DNA of 64,000 nt, from positions 2,728,001-2,792,000 of the forward strand of contig NC_085884.1 of assembly GCF_035222275.1 (NCBI RefSeq), in the 5' to 3' direction. Positions 11,673 through 22,302 of the stretch are shown piece after piece (within the stretch, counting starts at the first letter, position 1; each line of letters begins with the position of its first letter). Made by a program: the position numbers and the translations under genes. Source of the DNA: Podospora bellae-mahoneyi. Lineage: Eukaryota; Ascomycota; Sordariomycetes; Sordariales; Podosporaceae. The notes under the pieces are model-generated. The model was not told the origin of the DNA. It made no database searches and saw only the letters and a list, made by a program, of their open reading frames with translations.

Positions 11673-13071
11673 TCAAGCCTTGGCGCATTCAACCACACAA
11701 TGCGGATCACCCGCCCGGACATGATACTTCACCACCCTCATCCCAGCCTTCTCGACCAAATCCCTATACATCCTCTCATTCCTCAGCTTGCCCCCCAGGT
11801 TGAACATCATCAAATCGACGTGCGTATTCTGCGGTGGCTGACCGATCCCCTCAAATAGCTTGAACTCAACAATCAAAACCCTGGCGTCTTTGTCGACGTC
11901 AGGCAGCGCACCAGCCACCTGCTTGAGAATGTTGACTGCCAGGTCATCAGAGTAATCAAGCAGTATCCTCCTCAAGACATACACCCACGCCCCTCTCACA
12001 GGTTGCCTCTCATGGAAATCATGGCTCATGAACCTCACCCCTTTCAGCCCTGGATCACCCGTCTTCTCCACCCCCTCAATCACATCAGGTCGGTCCTGAA
12101 GCACACACTCTTCTGGCTTCAATCCCTGCACATTTTCCAGCAGTTCCTTCACCAAATGCCCCATACCCCCTCCCACATCCACAATCTTGACTGTGTTTTC
12201 ATCCGTTGGTTTCTTGGAACCCACCCAGGAAACGTCATACAACGCCCCTTCCCCGGTAACGGGTATATCCCCCCCAAAGATATTCTTGGCCTGCATCGAT
12301 CGCTTGAACGAAGCGCTGTACTCGGGATACAAAGCCTTGACTTCCCACGGAGGAAGCTCAGCATGGCCCCAAGCAAACGAAAACGGCGTGTGAGTCTGTC
12401 CAAGCGGCTCGCGGCGGCCATACTTGGAGAAATAATCCGGCCATTGGAAGAAGGGCTTGAATCCGTTGCCTACAGCAATCACAGCGAGGTCCGAAACGGG
12501 GTTGGTGGAGATGTAGAGAGGTGACAGCCTAGAATGGGAGACCGAGTTCGGAATTGGGCCAGGGGAGAGTTTGCGTGTGGCGATGAGGTGGGTGATGAGC
12601 CGGGCTGGAGAACTTGGTTAACTCGGTAGATCACAGCAAGGGGGGACAGTACAAACTGATCAACGACTCATCGGCGTCTAGCTGGCGGGCCAGGTCGGCA
12701 TAGGTGATGTAACCTGGTGCGGTGAGGGGGATCAAGTCAAAGGCCTTCCACGAGGTGAGCAACGACCAGACGGCAATACCGGAGGTGGTGAGCCATTCGT
12801 CTTTTACGGCGTCAAGAGGGTGCGATGTTTCAACGGCAAGTGTGCGGGCGGTCTGGGCGAGTTTGCGACGGAGGGGGACATTATCGCTGCCTTGGTCGAT
12901 GGTGGCGGCCAGACGTTTGGCATCTTCTAAGAGGGCTTCAGCTGCGGCGACGATGTCGTAGGGCATGGTGGTCACCGACGGTAACACTGTTGAAGTCGTC
13001 ATTGTTGTGATCCTAGGTGATGGTGGTGGTGGCGGTGGTGGTTGGATTGGTAAAGTAGGTGATTTCAGCAT
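11673..13071 (-). CDS. SAM-dependent O-methyltransferase (plant-type OMT fold), probably altered active site
   Basis: Two exons (13071-12657, 12604-11673) give 448 residues. A proline-rich start (PPPPPPPSP) precedes the dimerisation/winged-helix part (WLTTSGIAVWSLLTSW, YITYADLARQLDADESL). The methyltransferase domain has the SAM loop VKIVDVGGGMGHLV and ends DPHCVVECAKA. Family members methylate hydroxyls of phenolics and polyketides. The position that normally holds the catalytic His (RRILHDxxD) reads RRILLDYSDD here, with Leu encoded at 11958-11960, so catalysis may be lost or changed. The 52-bp intron (12605-12656, GTTTGT...CCAG) joins DESLIT to RLITHL. Internal Mets at residues 24 and 36 are alternative starts. 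No polyketide or peptide synthase lies nearby, so no cluster can be assigned. Confidence 0.85.
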
Positions 13072-13498
13072 GTTGGTTGCAGTGTGTGCTCTGCCCTACG
13101 ATGGGTACCACAGACATCCAAGACAGGGCCACGGGATTAGAAATTTTATATGTTTTGCTCAGGGAAAGAGCTTTCCACGTTCCCGACTGTTTTGTAGCCA
13201 TCCATCCGTACCTGCCCTCGGCGGATAAAACGTGGGGAACTGCCGCTCCCAAGGCATAAACAAACGGGAAGGTGCCAATCTGGGGTCTCCGCCAATCTGT
13301 CAAAATGTCCGGAAGGTGCCAAGGCCTTGGATGTGGTCACTTGGTGTGTGGGGGAATGGTTGCGCGTGGCCATCTTGTGCGATCTCGGGCCCGGATACAC
13401 GAGCCTGACCCGGGGACGCAGGTATTCGGCTGAAACCAAGGGCTGAGAGCTCGGGGCCGAGATTTTGGAATGACGGATCGGATGATACCTTAACATTG
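13072..13498. other. Intergenic, nothing recognised
   Basis: This is 0.4 kb upstream of the O-methyltransferase and downstream of the SET gene. It should hold the O-methyltransferase promoter. No specific element is seen. Confidence 0.5.
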
Positions 13499-14876
13499 TC
13501 AGTCCTGGTGACCAACACCCAACCGGAACCGCCAGCTCCAATGCCCCTCGGCGTCCTCGATCAAGGCCTTCATTTCACCGACAAACGGTCGGGTCTCGTC
13601 CTTCAACAGGAGACCTCTTTTCAAACACAGCCTCGCGAACTTGATCGCTTCCCACCTATTTCCGATACCATTGAACTCGATTGCGGCGCGGTAATATGCC
13701 TCGTGCAGCCTAGCCTCTAGGCCCTCGAGTTCATAGAGAATGATCAATAGTTCTGCCATCCCGGGGCCGTCTTGCACACCGTGATCGTACTGGTCCAGCT
13801 CGTTTCTGATGTTTACAAGCTGGGCTGTGCGAGCATCTGATTCTTTCTGGCAACGAGATGTTTGGGTACATCGAGGGCAGGAGCAAGTGAAGTTCCAGTG
13901 TGAGAGGGATGCCTGTCGAGTTTGAGAGGGCTGTGTCAAGCTAGAAATATTCTTTGTTAGTGTAATCAGAATGTCTAGAGGGAATATGGGTATTACTTAC
14001 TCGACGTATCCTATCGTCAGCTCTTCTCCTGGGTGGATATCCCGCACTGTGATAAGACTCTTTTGCATGGTCAGCGGATCAAAATGGTAAGCAGCATTGG
14101 GGCTGCAGGCGTGGTTGACTCTGGACACTGAGATTCGGTTTCAAGATCTGTCAGCATCACCCCGATTACCCAGCTGGGAAAGTCTCACCATCCAAAAAGA
14201 CAGCATGAAATTCTATGTCCTCAATCTCGGTATGAAATGCATTCTTCCCAACAATCGCCAGAGCGCTCTCCTTCGAATTTCGGAGTAATCCCTCAGCCCC
14301 TGATAAGGCGAAGAAATCCTCGCGCGAGGGATATGGCAACATGCTAGCCGCTTCGTGAATCAAGTCAGCCAGCATTTCTGTTCTCAACTTGGTGAAAGCC
14401 CCGTGCTCAATCATCAACCCTGGCGCATCGACCATCACTCTGGTGTTTTTCCTGATGGTTCTGTTGGCTGCGACCACGCCTAGACCCTTGCCTTCGATGG
14501 GCTTGACCTCTAACAGGTCTGGTGTGTTTGCAGTGTTGGGAGTGCTCCGCCACCTGTCATGATGAGGTAGGGTAGAAAACGAGCGGATGACGGACGAGGT
14601 AGTCACAAATGATATCCCCTTTCCATCGTTGAAGTTTGGAAGCATATAGACGCAATATTCCTTGTCGCCAGCGCGATGGCAGAGAGAGCCGACGGCCCAG
14701 GGCTGCCTAATTGTGCTGGCCTTAGCGGTGCATCCCGGCGCTGGTATAATATGTGGATGCTTGGGGCATGTGGAGATGTAGTTGATGACTCCGTTTGGGG
14801 GGCAGGTTTGGGGTGGCGGACCGAGGGGGGACTGTCCAAAGAGTGTTAGAGGGACTAATACTTGAGTAAGTAGCAT
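13499..14876 (-). CDS. SET-domain protein with signal-peptide-like N-terminus
   Basis: Three exons (14876-14189, 14127-14001, 13940-13499) give 418 residues. The N-terminus MLLTQVLVPLTLFGQ looks like a secretion signal and is followed by a Cys/Pro-rich stretch. The SET domain starts near LLEVKPIEGKGLGVVA and carries SRVNHACSPNAAYHF (the NHxCxPN pseudoknot motif) and HPGEELTIGYVD. FTCSCPRC then gives the post-SET Cys cluster. Nuclear and cytosolic relatives methylate lysines. A secreted or vesicular location would be unusual, but similar fungal proteins exist. Both introns are short with standard ends (GTGAGA...CTCAG, GTAAGT...CTAG), and phases agree. The C-terminal helices after the Cys cluster look TPR-like. 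Confidence 0.8.
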
Positions 14877-17472
14877 GATGATGGATGATGATTCTTCTTG
14901 GTTGGGAAAGAAAGAGATCTGTTGGGTTCAGAGCTTGGAGGAGTGAAGATTCCAGGAGGTCTGAGTGTTTGGAGATCAGGTTTCATGATGAGCGTTGACC
15001 ACATGGGGTGTTGTCCTTGGCAAGGGCTTTCGATACATTCAAACTTTCCTTAACACTGAATGTACATGACATGACCTGTTAGGTTGATTGAGTGTCCTGG
15101 CCAACTGACACCGGTTGAGCAAAGAATTCGGAGACTGAGTACTGTGCAAGGCTCCTGAACCGCGCCATTCTCAAAAGGATGGTGTGTAGCCACCATTCTC
15201 CGACAAGGAATCTCATCGAAAAAGCCCGGGCCGGTAATGTACCCTCGGTCGCCGGCTAATATCACTGGAAGTATTGTGGTGCGAGGCCCGGCTTTGACCT
15301 TTATCGCCTGGCAAGATTGGTGAAACGAAAAACTGCGTACTTGGTGGCACAAGCAAGAGATAGGCAGATTTCTTCTCGACCAGGGCAGCAGGAGATAAAG
15401 ATATATAACTGTGGCTCTGTTCATGTATCATTCATGCCCACTTCGCCACCCCTCGGACAGTTCTGGACCTGGTCGATAAACGTTATCTCAGGTAGCAAGA
15501 TCGACAGTAATTAGCCAGATTGAAATCTGGGGTTGTGTAACCATTCAATGCTCAACCGTTGAGAGAGCATGCATGCATGTGAAGCGGCACTTGGTGCATC
15601 ATGTCCCGTTGTCGATCCGGGCACCGAAATGAAGTCGAGGTCAAGATGCCTGGGAAACTCGATATGAAGTTCCCATTTGACAGGCTTGCAGTGCCACTCC
15701 GTCTGCATTATAATGATTGATATAGCATTTGTGATCCTTGTCATTGAATCCTTGGGTCCTCCACACTCAGCATCAAAGACTCGGTCAAGCTGCTTGTTGA
15801 TCAGTTCGACGTAATGGGATGGTGGCAGTCGGCTCCGGAATTTGAGACGGGATTTATGGCGGATAGAGGCGTTCATTTACCCAGAAGTCACGGTGTGTGT
15901 TGCCCTTTTGGCAATGGAGCTGATGAATACCTCGTTGCCTGAAAGTGTGCACAACAGAGAGGCCATCCCATTGCACCTGTTTGCTTCAAGAGCCTTTGCC
16001 TTCGTGTATAAGAGCCCAGGACTCTTTGGGTCGGCGGCGGTATGCCTTTGTTGGTAGAAAAAATGCTCCTGATCACCACACCATCCTAACTGCAAAATGT
16101 TCTGAAGCTACTGGATACGGTACTCGACAGATGGCAGCCTTTCTCATGCTCAATTGTCAGGACAATACCAAGCCGGACTCCTTGGCCCAGTGAGCAAGCC
16201 TTCCTTGTATCTCTCCAACTATTCCAATGATTGACTTCGCTCACGTATCCATCAGCCATACCGACACCACATCGTCTCCTAGACCGAGCGCTGGGTCTCT
16301 GACAATCAGCCCTTCTTCAATTAGTGAGAGCCAGCGACCAAACCGCACAGACAACAATTGCTCCACTCAAGCCATCGGTCGATACTTTTCCTCGAACCTA
16401 CCGTGGTCCCATCTGAAGCTGAGCAGTAATGGTGCGTTTTCACCTGGGCGGGGAGAGAGAAAATGGATACCTTAACAATGACTGGTTACGCCAGGATTGG
16501 GGTTGGCCAAGATACAGAGGGAAAAGAGGAGCGGAAGTCAGATTTTATGATCACTAGGCATTAGATTAGGTGGTAACGAGGACTGAAGCAATAATTATAT
16601 GATGATACACAGTAAATTATGAAGGGATCGGAGTAATATGCACCGTCTTCCTTTAGTGATGCTTGGTGATGACTAGAGCCTGGATCATGTTACCTGCTAT
16701 CAAGAGAGTCAGTTACCTACTTCGTGATAGTGTAATTCAGCAACTCTGCAGTGAGGCCGTACTCGTGAATGGGTCTGTTGACGGACCAAAACCAAAGGGT
16801 ATCAAGACCCAGGACGTCTATTCGTTATCTCTGACTGTGCATGATTAACCCTGTATTCTCGGAATTGCGACCGAGTAGCAGCTTGTCCATTCTAGGGTCA
16901 CAACTAAATCACATACACAACGAAAGGCATAAGGAGGACAATCCAGGCCTCCTCTGCTGTATTATAAACGAGATTAAGCCTAGTACTATCAGTAGCTGGG
17001 GAGTCCGCATGCTGAGGTCTGTTATGTATCTGGAGAAAAGAAGACAGTGACCTCTTCGGGGAATGGTTTCTACCTTAGTTTTACCGGCTGCCCAAATCCC
17101 CATGGCAGTTACTCACATTGACTACTGGGATCCTCTTGCTAAGCCTCTTCCTGGTAGGCCTCTTCCAGGTCGGCCTCTCGTGGTCGTTCCCCGTACTGGC
17201 CGCGGGGTTCCTCTTCCACTCAAGTTATAGCCTGGAAAAACATCGCCTGGCCAAGGAAGCGGGCTTTGAAGCGGCGGAACAGTCGAAGCAGACAAAAAAT
17301 TGGGAGGTAACTGCGAAAACAAGTGGTTGATAAGATGGAATGGTGTTATGGAGGCAGACATGGCTGTCTGTGAGGACACTTGTGGAATCTGAGGGACATT
17401 CACGATCAGAGTAGGCACCACCTCTGGCAAAGTAGTAACGTTTGTCTGACTCTTGGCATCTTCTTTGGAATT
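14877..17472. other. 2.6 kb gene-poor stretch
   Basis: Only short frames occur on both strands, and base composition is more AT-rich than in the flanking genes. One open frame at 15511-15876 is listed separately. A short Gly/Arg-Pro-Leu imperfect repeat lies near 17130-17200. I see no transposon end or RNA gene. Confidence 0.5.
15511..15876 (-). CDS. Doubtful hypothetical ORF, 121 residues
   Basis: An ATG at 15876 opens a single frame of 121 residues (starting MNASIRHKSRLKFRSRLPP) with no signal peptide, membrane helix or known motif. It lies alone in a gene-poor stretch. It could equally be chance or part of a decayed gene. Confidence 0.15.
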   Translation of the reverse strand: MNASIRHKSRLKFRSRLPPSHYVELINKQLDRVFDAECGGPKDSMTRITNAISIIIMQTEWHCKPVKWELHIEFPRHLDLDFISVPGSTTGHDAPSAASHACMLSQRLSIEWLHNPRFQSG

Positions 17473-18371
17473 CTAACCCAAAGCACGAGTATCCTTCGCA
17501 AGCCAGTCCTGCATGCCGCTGGGAAAGTCCTTCTTGACAGCGCAGTTTGAGCAGCAGGCAGTGAGCTTGTGCGGCTCCGGGGCAATATGGGTGTAGTAGC
17601 CCTTCTCTGCTCGGCTGGGCTTGTTCTTGCAAAAAGAGCAGTACGGGTCTAGCGGGTGGGCGATGAAGTCTCCCGTTGCTCTCATGGCTCGAAACAAGTC
17701 CAAAGACAACAGCGGGGCTTCCTCATCGAGAAACTTGGTGAACCGAGGCTCCTTCATGAAATAGTACCGAGCCGTGTGAATGAATGACACGAACGCCTTG
17801 CGAATAGAGGTCACGACCGTGTCGTTGATGGGAATGTCTTCGTAGACCAGGCGGATGGCCTCGCAGAGCTCAGGGAGCCACTCCTTGCAAGACTCTTGTT
17901 GCAGCTGGATGGCGGGGAGTTTGGTATCGAACTCAGCGGTCAGAGTGTCGAGAGCAATCTTGGCCAGTGGGCTCAGGGCAAAGAAGTCGGCGACGCTATG
18001 AACCTCGAAGCATGTGACAAAGTTGGTCATGGTCATTTTCTCAGGGCCTCGAAGGGTGGCAATGTCGCAGACCCCGGTGTAGATGTACCGGATGACCCAT
18101 TCGACAGCCTCGGGCTCAAAGTCCTGGATGGTGATAACACTGCTGGTCGCCTCCTCAAATTGCCCGGTCAGGGCCTTCTCGAACCAGACACTGCGGGTGC
18201 TACTTGCGGGTTAGCTGGATGAAGTGGTCGAGGTATCGGTTGCGAGACGAACCACAGAATGGCCTTGTGAAGCTTCCACTCTTTGTCTCCACACTTGACA
18301 ACGACATCAGAGAATAGCCCGGTCTCCAGCAGCTTCTCGTCAGAGGAGAGGAATCTATCGTTTTTATCCAT
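17473..18371 (-). CDS. BTB/POZ-domain protein
   Basis: Two exons (18371-18253, 18190-17473) give 278 residues. The start MDKNDRFLSSDEKLL is followed by the BTB core, LFSDVVVKCGDKEWKLHKAI, and after the intron VWFEKALTGQFEEA and EAVEWVIRYIYTGVC. A C-terminal helical part ends with paired cysteines (YCSFCKNKP, TACCSNCAVKK) that may bind zinc. BTB domains dimerise and often act as adaptors for Cul3 ligases. Fungal members of this short type are numerous and mostly unstudied. The 62-bp intron has a weaker donor (GTTCGT) but the phases fit. A further in-frame stretch upstream of the ATG has no start codon. Confidence 0.8.
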
Positions 18372-19750
18372 CTTTGTGAGTCGCGACGGGGTCAGTTGGG
18401 TTAGGGTTGTTGTCAAGTCGAAATGGGGCTAGTGGTCAACGGCTTCCCGAGGCACGAAAGGCAAAAATGCGACTTTACACGCCTAAGTTGAAGGGGTTTT
18501 CATGGAAAAGTGAGAATGGAAATTCTGAGCAAGACAGAACGGGAGTTTGCCTGCTGTTTACTTTGCATTGAACTCTTGGACTTCGTAACGATAGAGAGAA
18601 GCGGGGCAGGAGTGCATGCTGGCCACGATAAGAATGATAAGGGTTAGGGTATTGATCAGCATCTAGCAAACAAAAAGCAAGTTAAGTCACTTCACTGTTT
18701 GAGCATGAGGTTAGTCATCTGCTATTCACGATCATGGTACTATTAGCCATTTCATCTGTATTTTCCCGCGCCTTTCGAAGTCTATTCTGGGATACTTGAC
18801 GAGACAGTGAAGTATGGATCCAGCGAGACCCCTCGGTCCAAAGCATGGCAGGTAGATCCGGTCGTGCCGGAGAGGGCCCATTATGATTGATAATGTGGTA
18901 AGCAGACATCTTCCAGTGCTTCCAAGGGAAAGATGCAATTGCTGACCTCGCAAGGCATGATTTGAAAGTGATCAAGATATTACTCAGCAGATGTCATAGC
19001 CAGCAAGTTACATTCGTGTTCGGAACATTATCCAAGTCCCTGCATCGTGAACCTCCGTGCCGCTGGTTCCTGACAGAATGCCCGAGATCGAGGAGACATC
19101 ATGCGACAATCGATCGATTCCACGAGGGGACCAAACAGCAATATATCGCTTGCAACCCCAACCCATTACCGCCCAACACAAAGCATTACAAAACTTTAGC
19201 AAGCACCTTCCCATGTGGCATTGCAATGTCAACAAGTACGGAACCGAGCGGACACTGCCTCTCTTTTAAAGACTCGGGCGCTGACGTACCTGCAAAACCG
19301 TCGATTCCAACGACGTATAGCAGGGGCCCTGACAATCGGCTGGGTCCCTAGTCCGATCGGATCGGCAATGTCTCCAGGAAAAGACGGCAAAAGTTGCCGA
19401 GAGATCGCCTGCAGCAGAACCCGGCAACTGGTTCTACAATGGGGGTGATCTGCCGGCTTGGCACTTTATGAAGACCACTTACACTGTAATAATTATGCTG
19501 TTGGCTTTGGATACACTCGTCACCAGCCGTGTGACGTCGACACTAGGTACAATGGCTGCGCTGGTATTGTTGACTTTTCGCAATATCGAAATGCAAAATG
19601 CCGAGAACAAGAGCCATTCACAACTATAAGAGCTGTTGGGTTGCCGCAAACGAATTCTGCTTCGTCCTACCTACTCATCACTTCACATTCAATATCTCAC
19701 TTCACCACCATCATCAAACCTTTCTCTCAAACAGATATCAGTCTGCCAAC
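18372..19750. other. Intergenic, divergent promoter region
   Basis: This 1.4 kb separates the BTB gene (minus) and the lipocalin gene (plus). I see only short frames. A CT/CA-rich leader lies directly before the lipocalin ATG. Confidence 0.5.
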
Positions 19751-20368
19751 ATGCGTTTTCCCGCCATCCTCTCCCTCCTCTCGGCCACCGCTGCCGTGGC
19801 CAACAACGCTGTTCCCGCGCTCTGGGATGGCAGCTGCTACTATCCCGCCTCAGATCCTGCCTTCAACGTCACCAGCTACCTCGGCCGCTGGTATCAGGTC
19901 GCCGGCACCATCGCTCCCTACACCCGCAACTGCAAGTGCATCTTTGCCCAATACGGCTTGAACGACAACGGCAGTATCGCCGTCAACAACAGCTGCCAAG
20001 CCGGCACCCGCGCTGTCAACATTGTCGGCGCTGCTTCTCCTGCTGAGCCTCAGTATGGTGCCACTGGCGTGTTCCGCGTCCAGTTCCCCAACGAGAGACC
20101 TCCTGATTGCCCCGGTCCCAACTACATCGTCCAGGACTACACCGGCGAGTTCTCGCTCGTGCAGAGCAACAACTTTACCACCCTGTTCATCTTGAGCAGG
20201 GAGCAGCATCCCGATGAGAAGGTTCTTGATGTGAGTAGCCCGTTTTCATAAGAAGATTAATGTCCAGCGCTAACAAAGACGCAGGCCTGGATTGCCCGCG
20301 CTGGTCTCCTCGGATCCGACCTTTCTCAGGTTGTCAAGACGGACCAGACTGACTGCCTCTATACTTGA
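19751..20368 (+). CDS. Secreted lipocalin (ApoD/Blc-like)
   Basis: Two exons (19751-20230, 20285-20368) give 187 residues. The signal peptide MRFPAILSLLSATAAVA precedes a single lipocalin domain with FNVTSYLGRWYQVAGTIAPY (the GxW motif of the first strand), NCKCIFAQYGLNDNGSIAV and PNYIVQDYTGEFSLVQ. A second exon carries the closing helix AWIARAGLL. Lipocalins are beta-barrels that carry small hydrophobic ligands; ApoD and bacterial Blc bind lipids. Several Asn-X-Ser/Thr sites suggest glycosylation, and paired Cys suggest disulfides. The intron 20231-20284 has GTGAGT and GCAG ends. The ATG follows an A-rich CAACATG context. No other lipocalin gene is nearby. Confidence 0.88.
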
Positions 20369-20730
20369 GCGGAGATGCGAACAATGGGTACAATACCATC
20401 ATAATGGTCCGTTCATTATTGGACCGGGAGGGCTGTGAGTTGTTGATGTTTCAGAATGGTGAGTAATATTGTATGTAATGTTAAACATAGCCTTGTACAT
20501 AATTACAATGCATGCTTTATCAGAACACGGCTTCTTTCTACTTGTGTGTCTTTGTGTACCACAAGCTATGCCACACTTGAATACCTGGAGCCTCATCCTG
20601 GAATGTGGTTTAGTCCACCAACAACTCGGCAAAATGCCTAGCCTGCGGTCTGAGGACCACTGCCTGGCAAATGGTTGGAGCGTGGTTCTTGGCATCACCT
20701 CATCTAATTCTCATCACATCAACACTGTAG
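20369..20730. other. Gap before the retropepsin-like gene, 5' exons unresolved
   Basis: Holds the lipocalin 3' region and, probably, the first exon(s) and an intron of the next gene. The stretch ending at 20730 (CTAAT branch-like motif, then CACTGTAG) reads like a 3' splice site. I could not place a start codon that keeps the phase. Confidence 0.4.
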
Positions 20731-21928
20731 GCTTTCCGCAACAAACCTTCAATTATATCCCTCGAGCTAGCCGAACAACTCTCCCTGCCCATTGAATCGC
20801 GAGAATTCAAACACCCTGTCCGCTTGCTCAATGGCACAATCGCCAAGGGGGATGGGACGGTCCAAGTAGCCATCACGCGCCACGATCACGAGCAGCACGG
20901 GTACCTACCAGGGCTCCAAAAGTGTGATGTCTTGCCGGGAAGTATTTACCCCCTCGTGCTGGGAAATACGAGCCTCATGTTTTACTTGCAGACGGTCCCC
21001 TATTGGCGTGAATGGTATAGGCTTCTATCCCCAGACCCCTCGCCGGAGTTTGACTTCAAGATTCGAATGTCTCTGCCCAGGCCCCCGCTCGGGGATAGGA
21101 CCGTGTTTATCAGTGCGGTTGGGCATCTGGCGTTTGATGATTTGGGTGGGGATCTTGCCGGTGATAACGTCCCGTTTGTGTTGGATGGTGCGAGTACTTG
21201 TTGTATCATCTCTGGGAAATACGCCAGGTTCAGGGGGATGGACATGGAGGAGCTCCCTCCGGGCGAGGCTTACACCTTGGTTTTTATTGATGGGTCCACC
21301 GCGGAATGCTCGATGGTTGTCAGGGGAGTGGAGTGGACGCCTTGGGACAATCCAGGGGCTGGATACATTATCAGAGGCCGGACTTGTTTTGTGGACTTTC
21401 TTGTTGTTGAGGAATGCCCGGCTATGGTTATTCTTGGGAGTACCTATCTTGACGCGTTTGGGATATTGGAGGGGCCGGAGAAGGTTCCTGATCTCGAAAG
21501 CTTCCAGATTACTTCTCTGGGCTTCGCACCGTCACTGGAACAGTACCCTGAAGTTTCGTGGCTGTCGAAAGGAACGCGACCTGGCGTGAAGGTGGGGGAT
21601 ACGTGGTTGGAAGTTGAGCTGCAGGTAGGGGCGGCAATGGTCGAAAGGGGCGCAAAAAGGGGTCTTGCCAGCAAGGCGGCCAGTGAAAAACAGGCCGTTC
21701 AAGACATTGGTCAGTGACCCGTTCCTATGAATTATGTTTACCAGAGCTGACTAGGGGATGAAAGTAGATCCTCAAGTGGACCAACCTCGGGAAGAAAGGA
21801 CGAGTGTAGTTGCAGACAGCGGCTGGGAGGTAGTTGGCCGACAAGAAAGTTTAGCACCGGTACACTATGACTCGAAGGGAATGGCCAATGGGAAAGCCAA
21901 GAAGCAAGCTTGGTGGTGCTTCAGGTAG
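20731..21928 (+). CDS. Protein with two retropepsin-like halves (domesticated or host aspartic-protease-fold protein), 5' end unresolved
   Basis: Two visible coding blocks (20731-21709 and 21768-21928) are joined by a 58-bp intron with a GTCAGT donor, a GCTGACT branch-like motif and a GTAG end. The first half has ISLELAEQLSLPIE and SIYPLVLGNTSLMFYL. The second has VPFVLDGASTCCIIS, TLVFIDGSTAECSMVV and MVILGSTYLDAFGIL. Each set follows the order of a retropepsin fold (active-site loop, flap, terminal LG strand-turn), so the protein looks like a tandem pair. No reverse transcriptase, integrase or terminal repeats lie alongside, so it may be a host gene descended from an LTR-type protease or an unrelated aspartyl-protease-fold family. 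Activity cannot be judged. The acidic/polar last exon ends KKQAWWCFR. Confidence 0.5.
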
Positions 21929-22302
21929 TCGGGTATATAACGGTTACCTGACGTAAACTCTGCCTTTAAACATTCTATCGAGAGATGTGGTGTCCAAAGT
22001 GAACATTGATTTTTATAAGAATATTGACAAAGTTGGGACGGGATCCGTACAACTTGTCAGAGAAGGATTTGAAGATTCGAACAGACAAACGAGACCCTCA
22101 AAGCGTGGCGTCTGATACTATGCAGCAATACCAGCTACTGCGTGTATGTGATTGGACAAGTCATGAAGCTAAGCTGACACAAAGTTCTTATTACCCCGCA
22201 TAGCCTTCTCTGAAGAGCGGTGACTGAGAGATTCTCTTTCTTTCCTTCTCATTGACACAGGCTCGAACTTCATATTGCCGGATACCCAAAGCCCAGCTGA
22301 AC
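21929..22302. other. Intergenic promoter region
   Basis: This lies between the retropepsin-like gene and the first FAD monooxygenase. Nothing specific is recognised. Confidence 0.5.
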
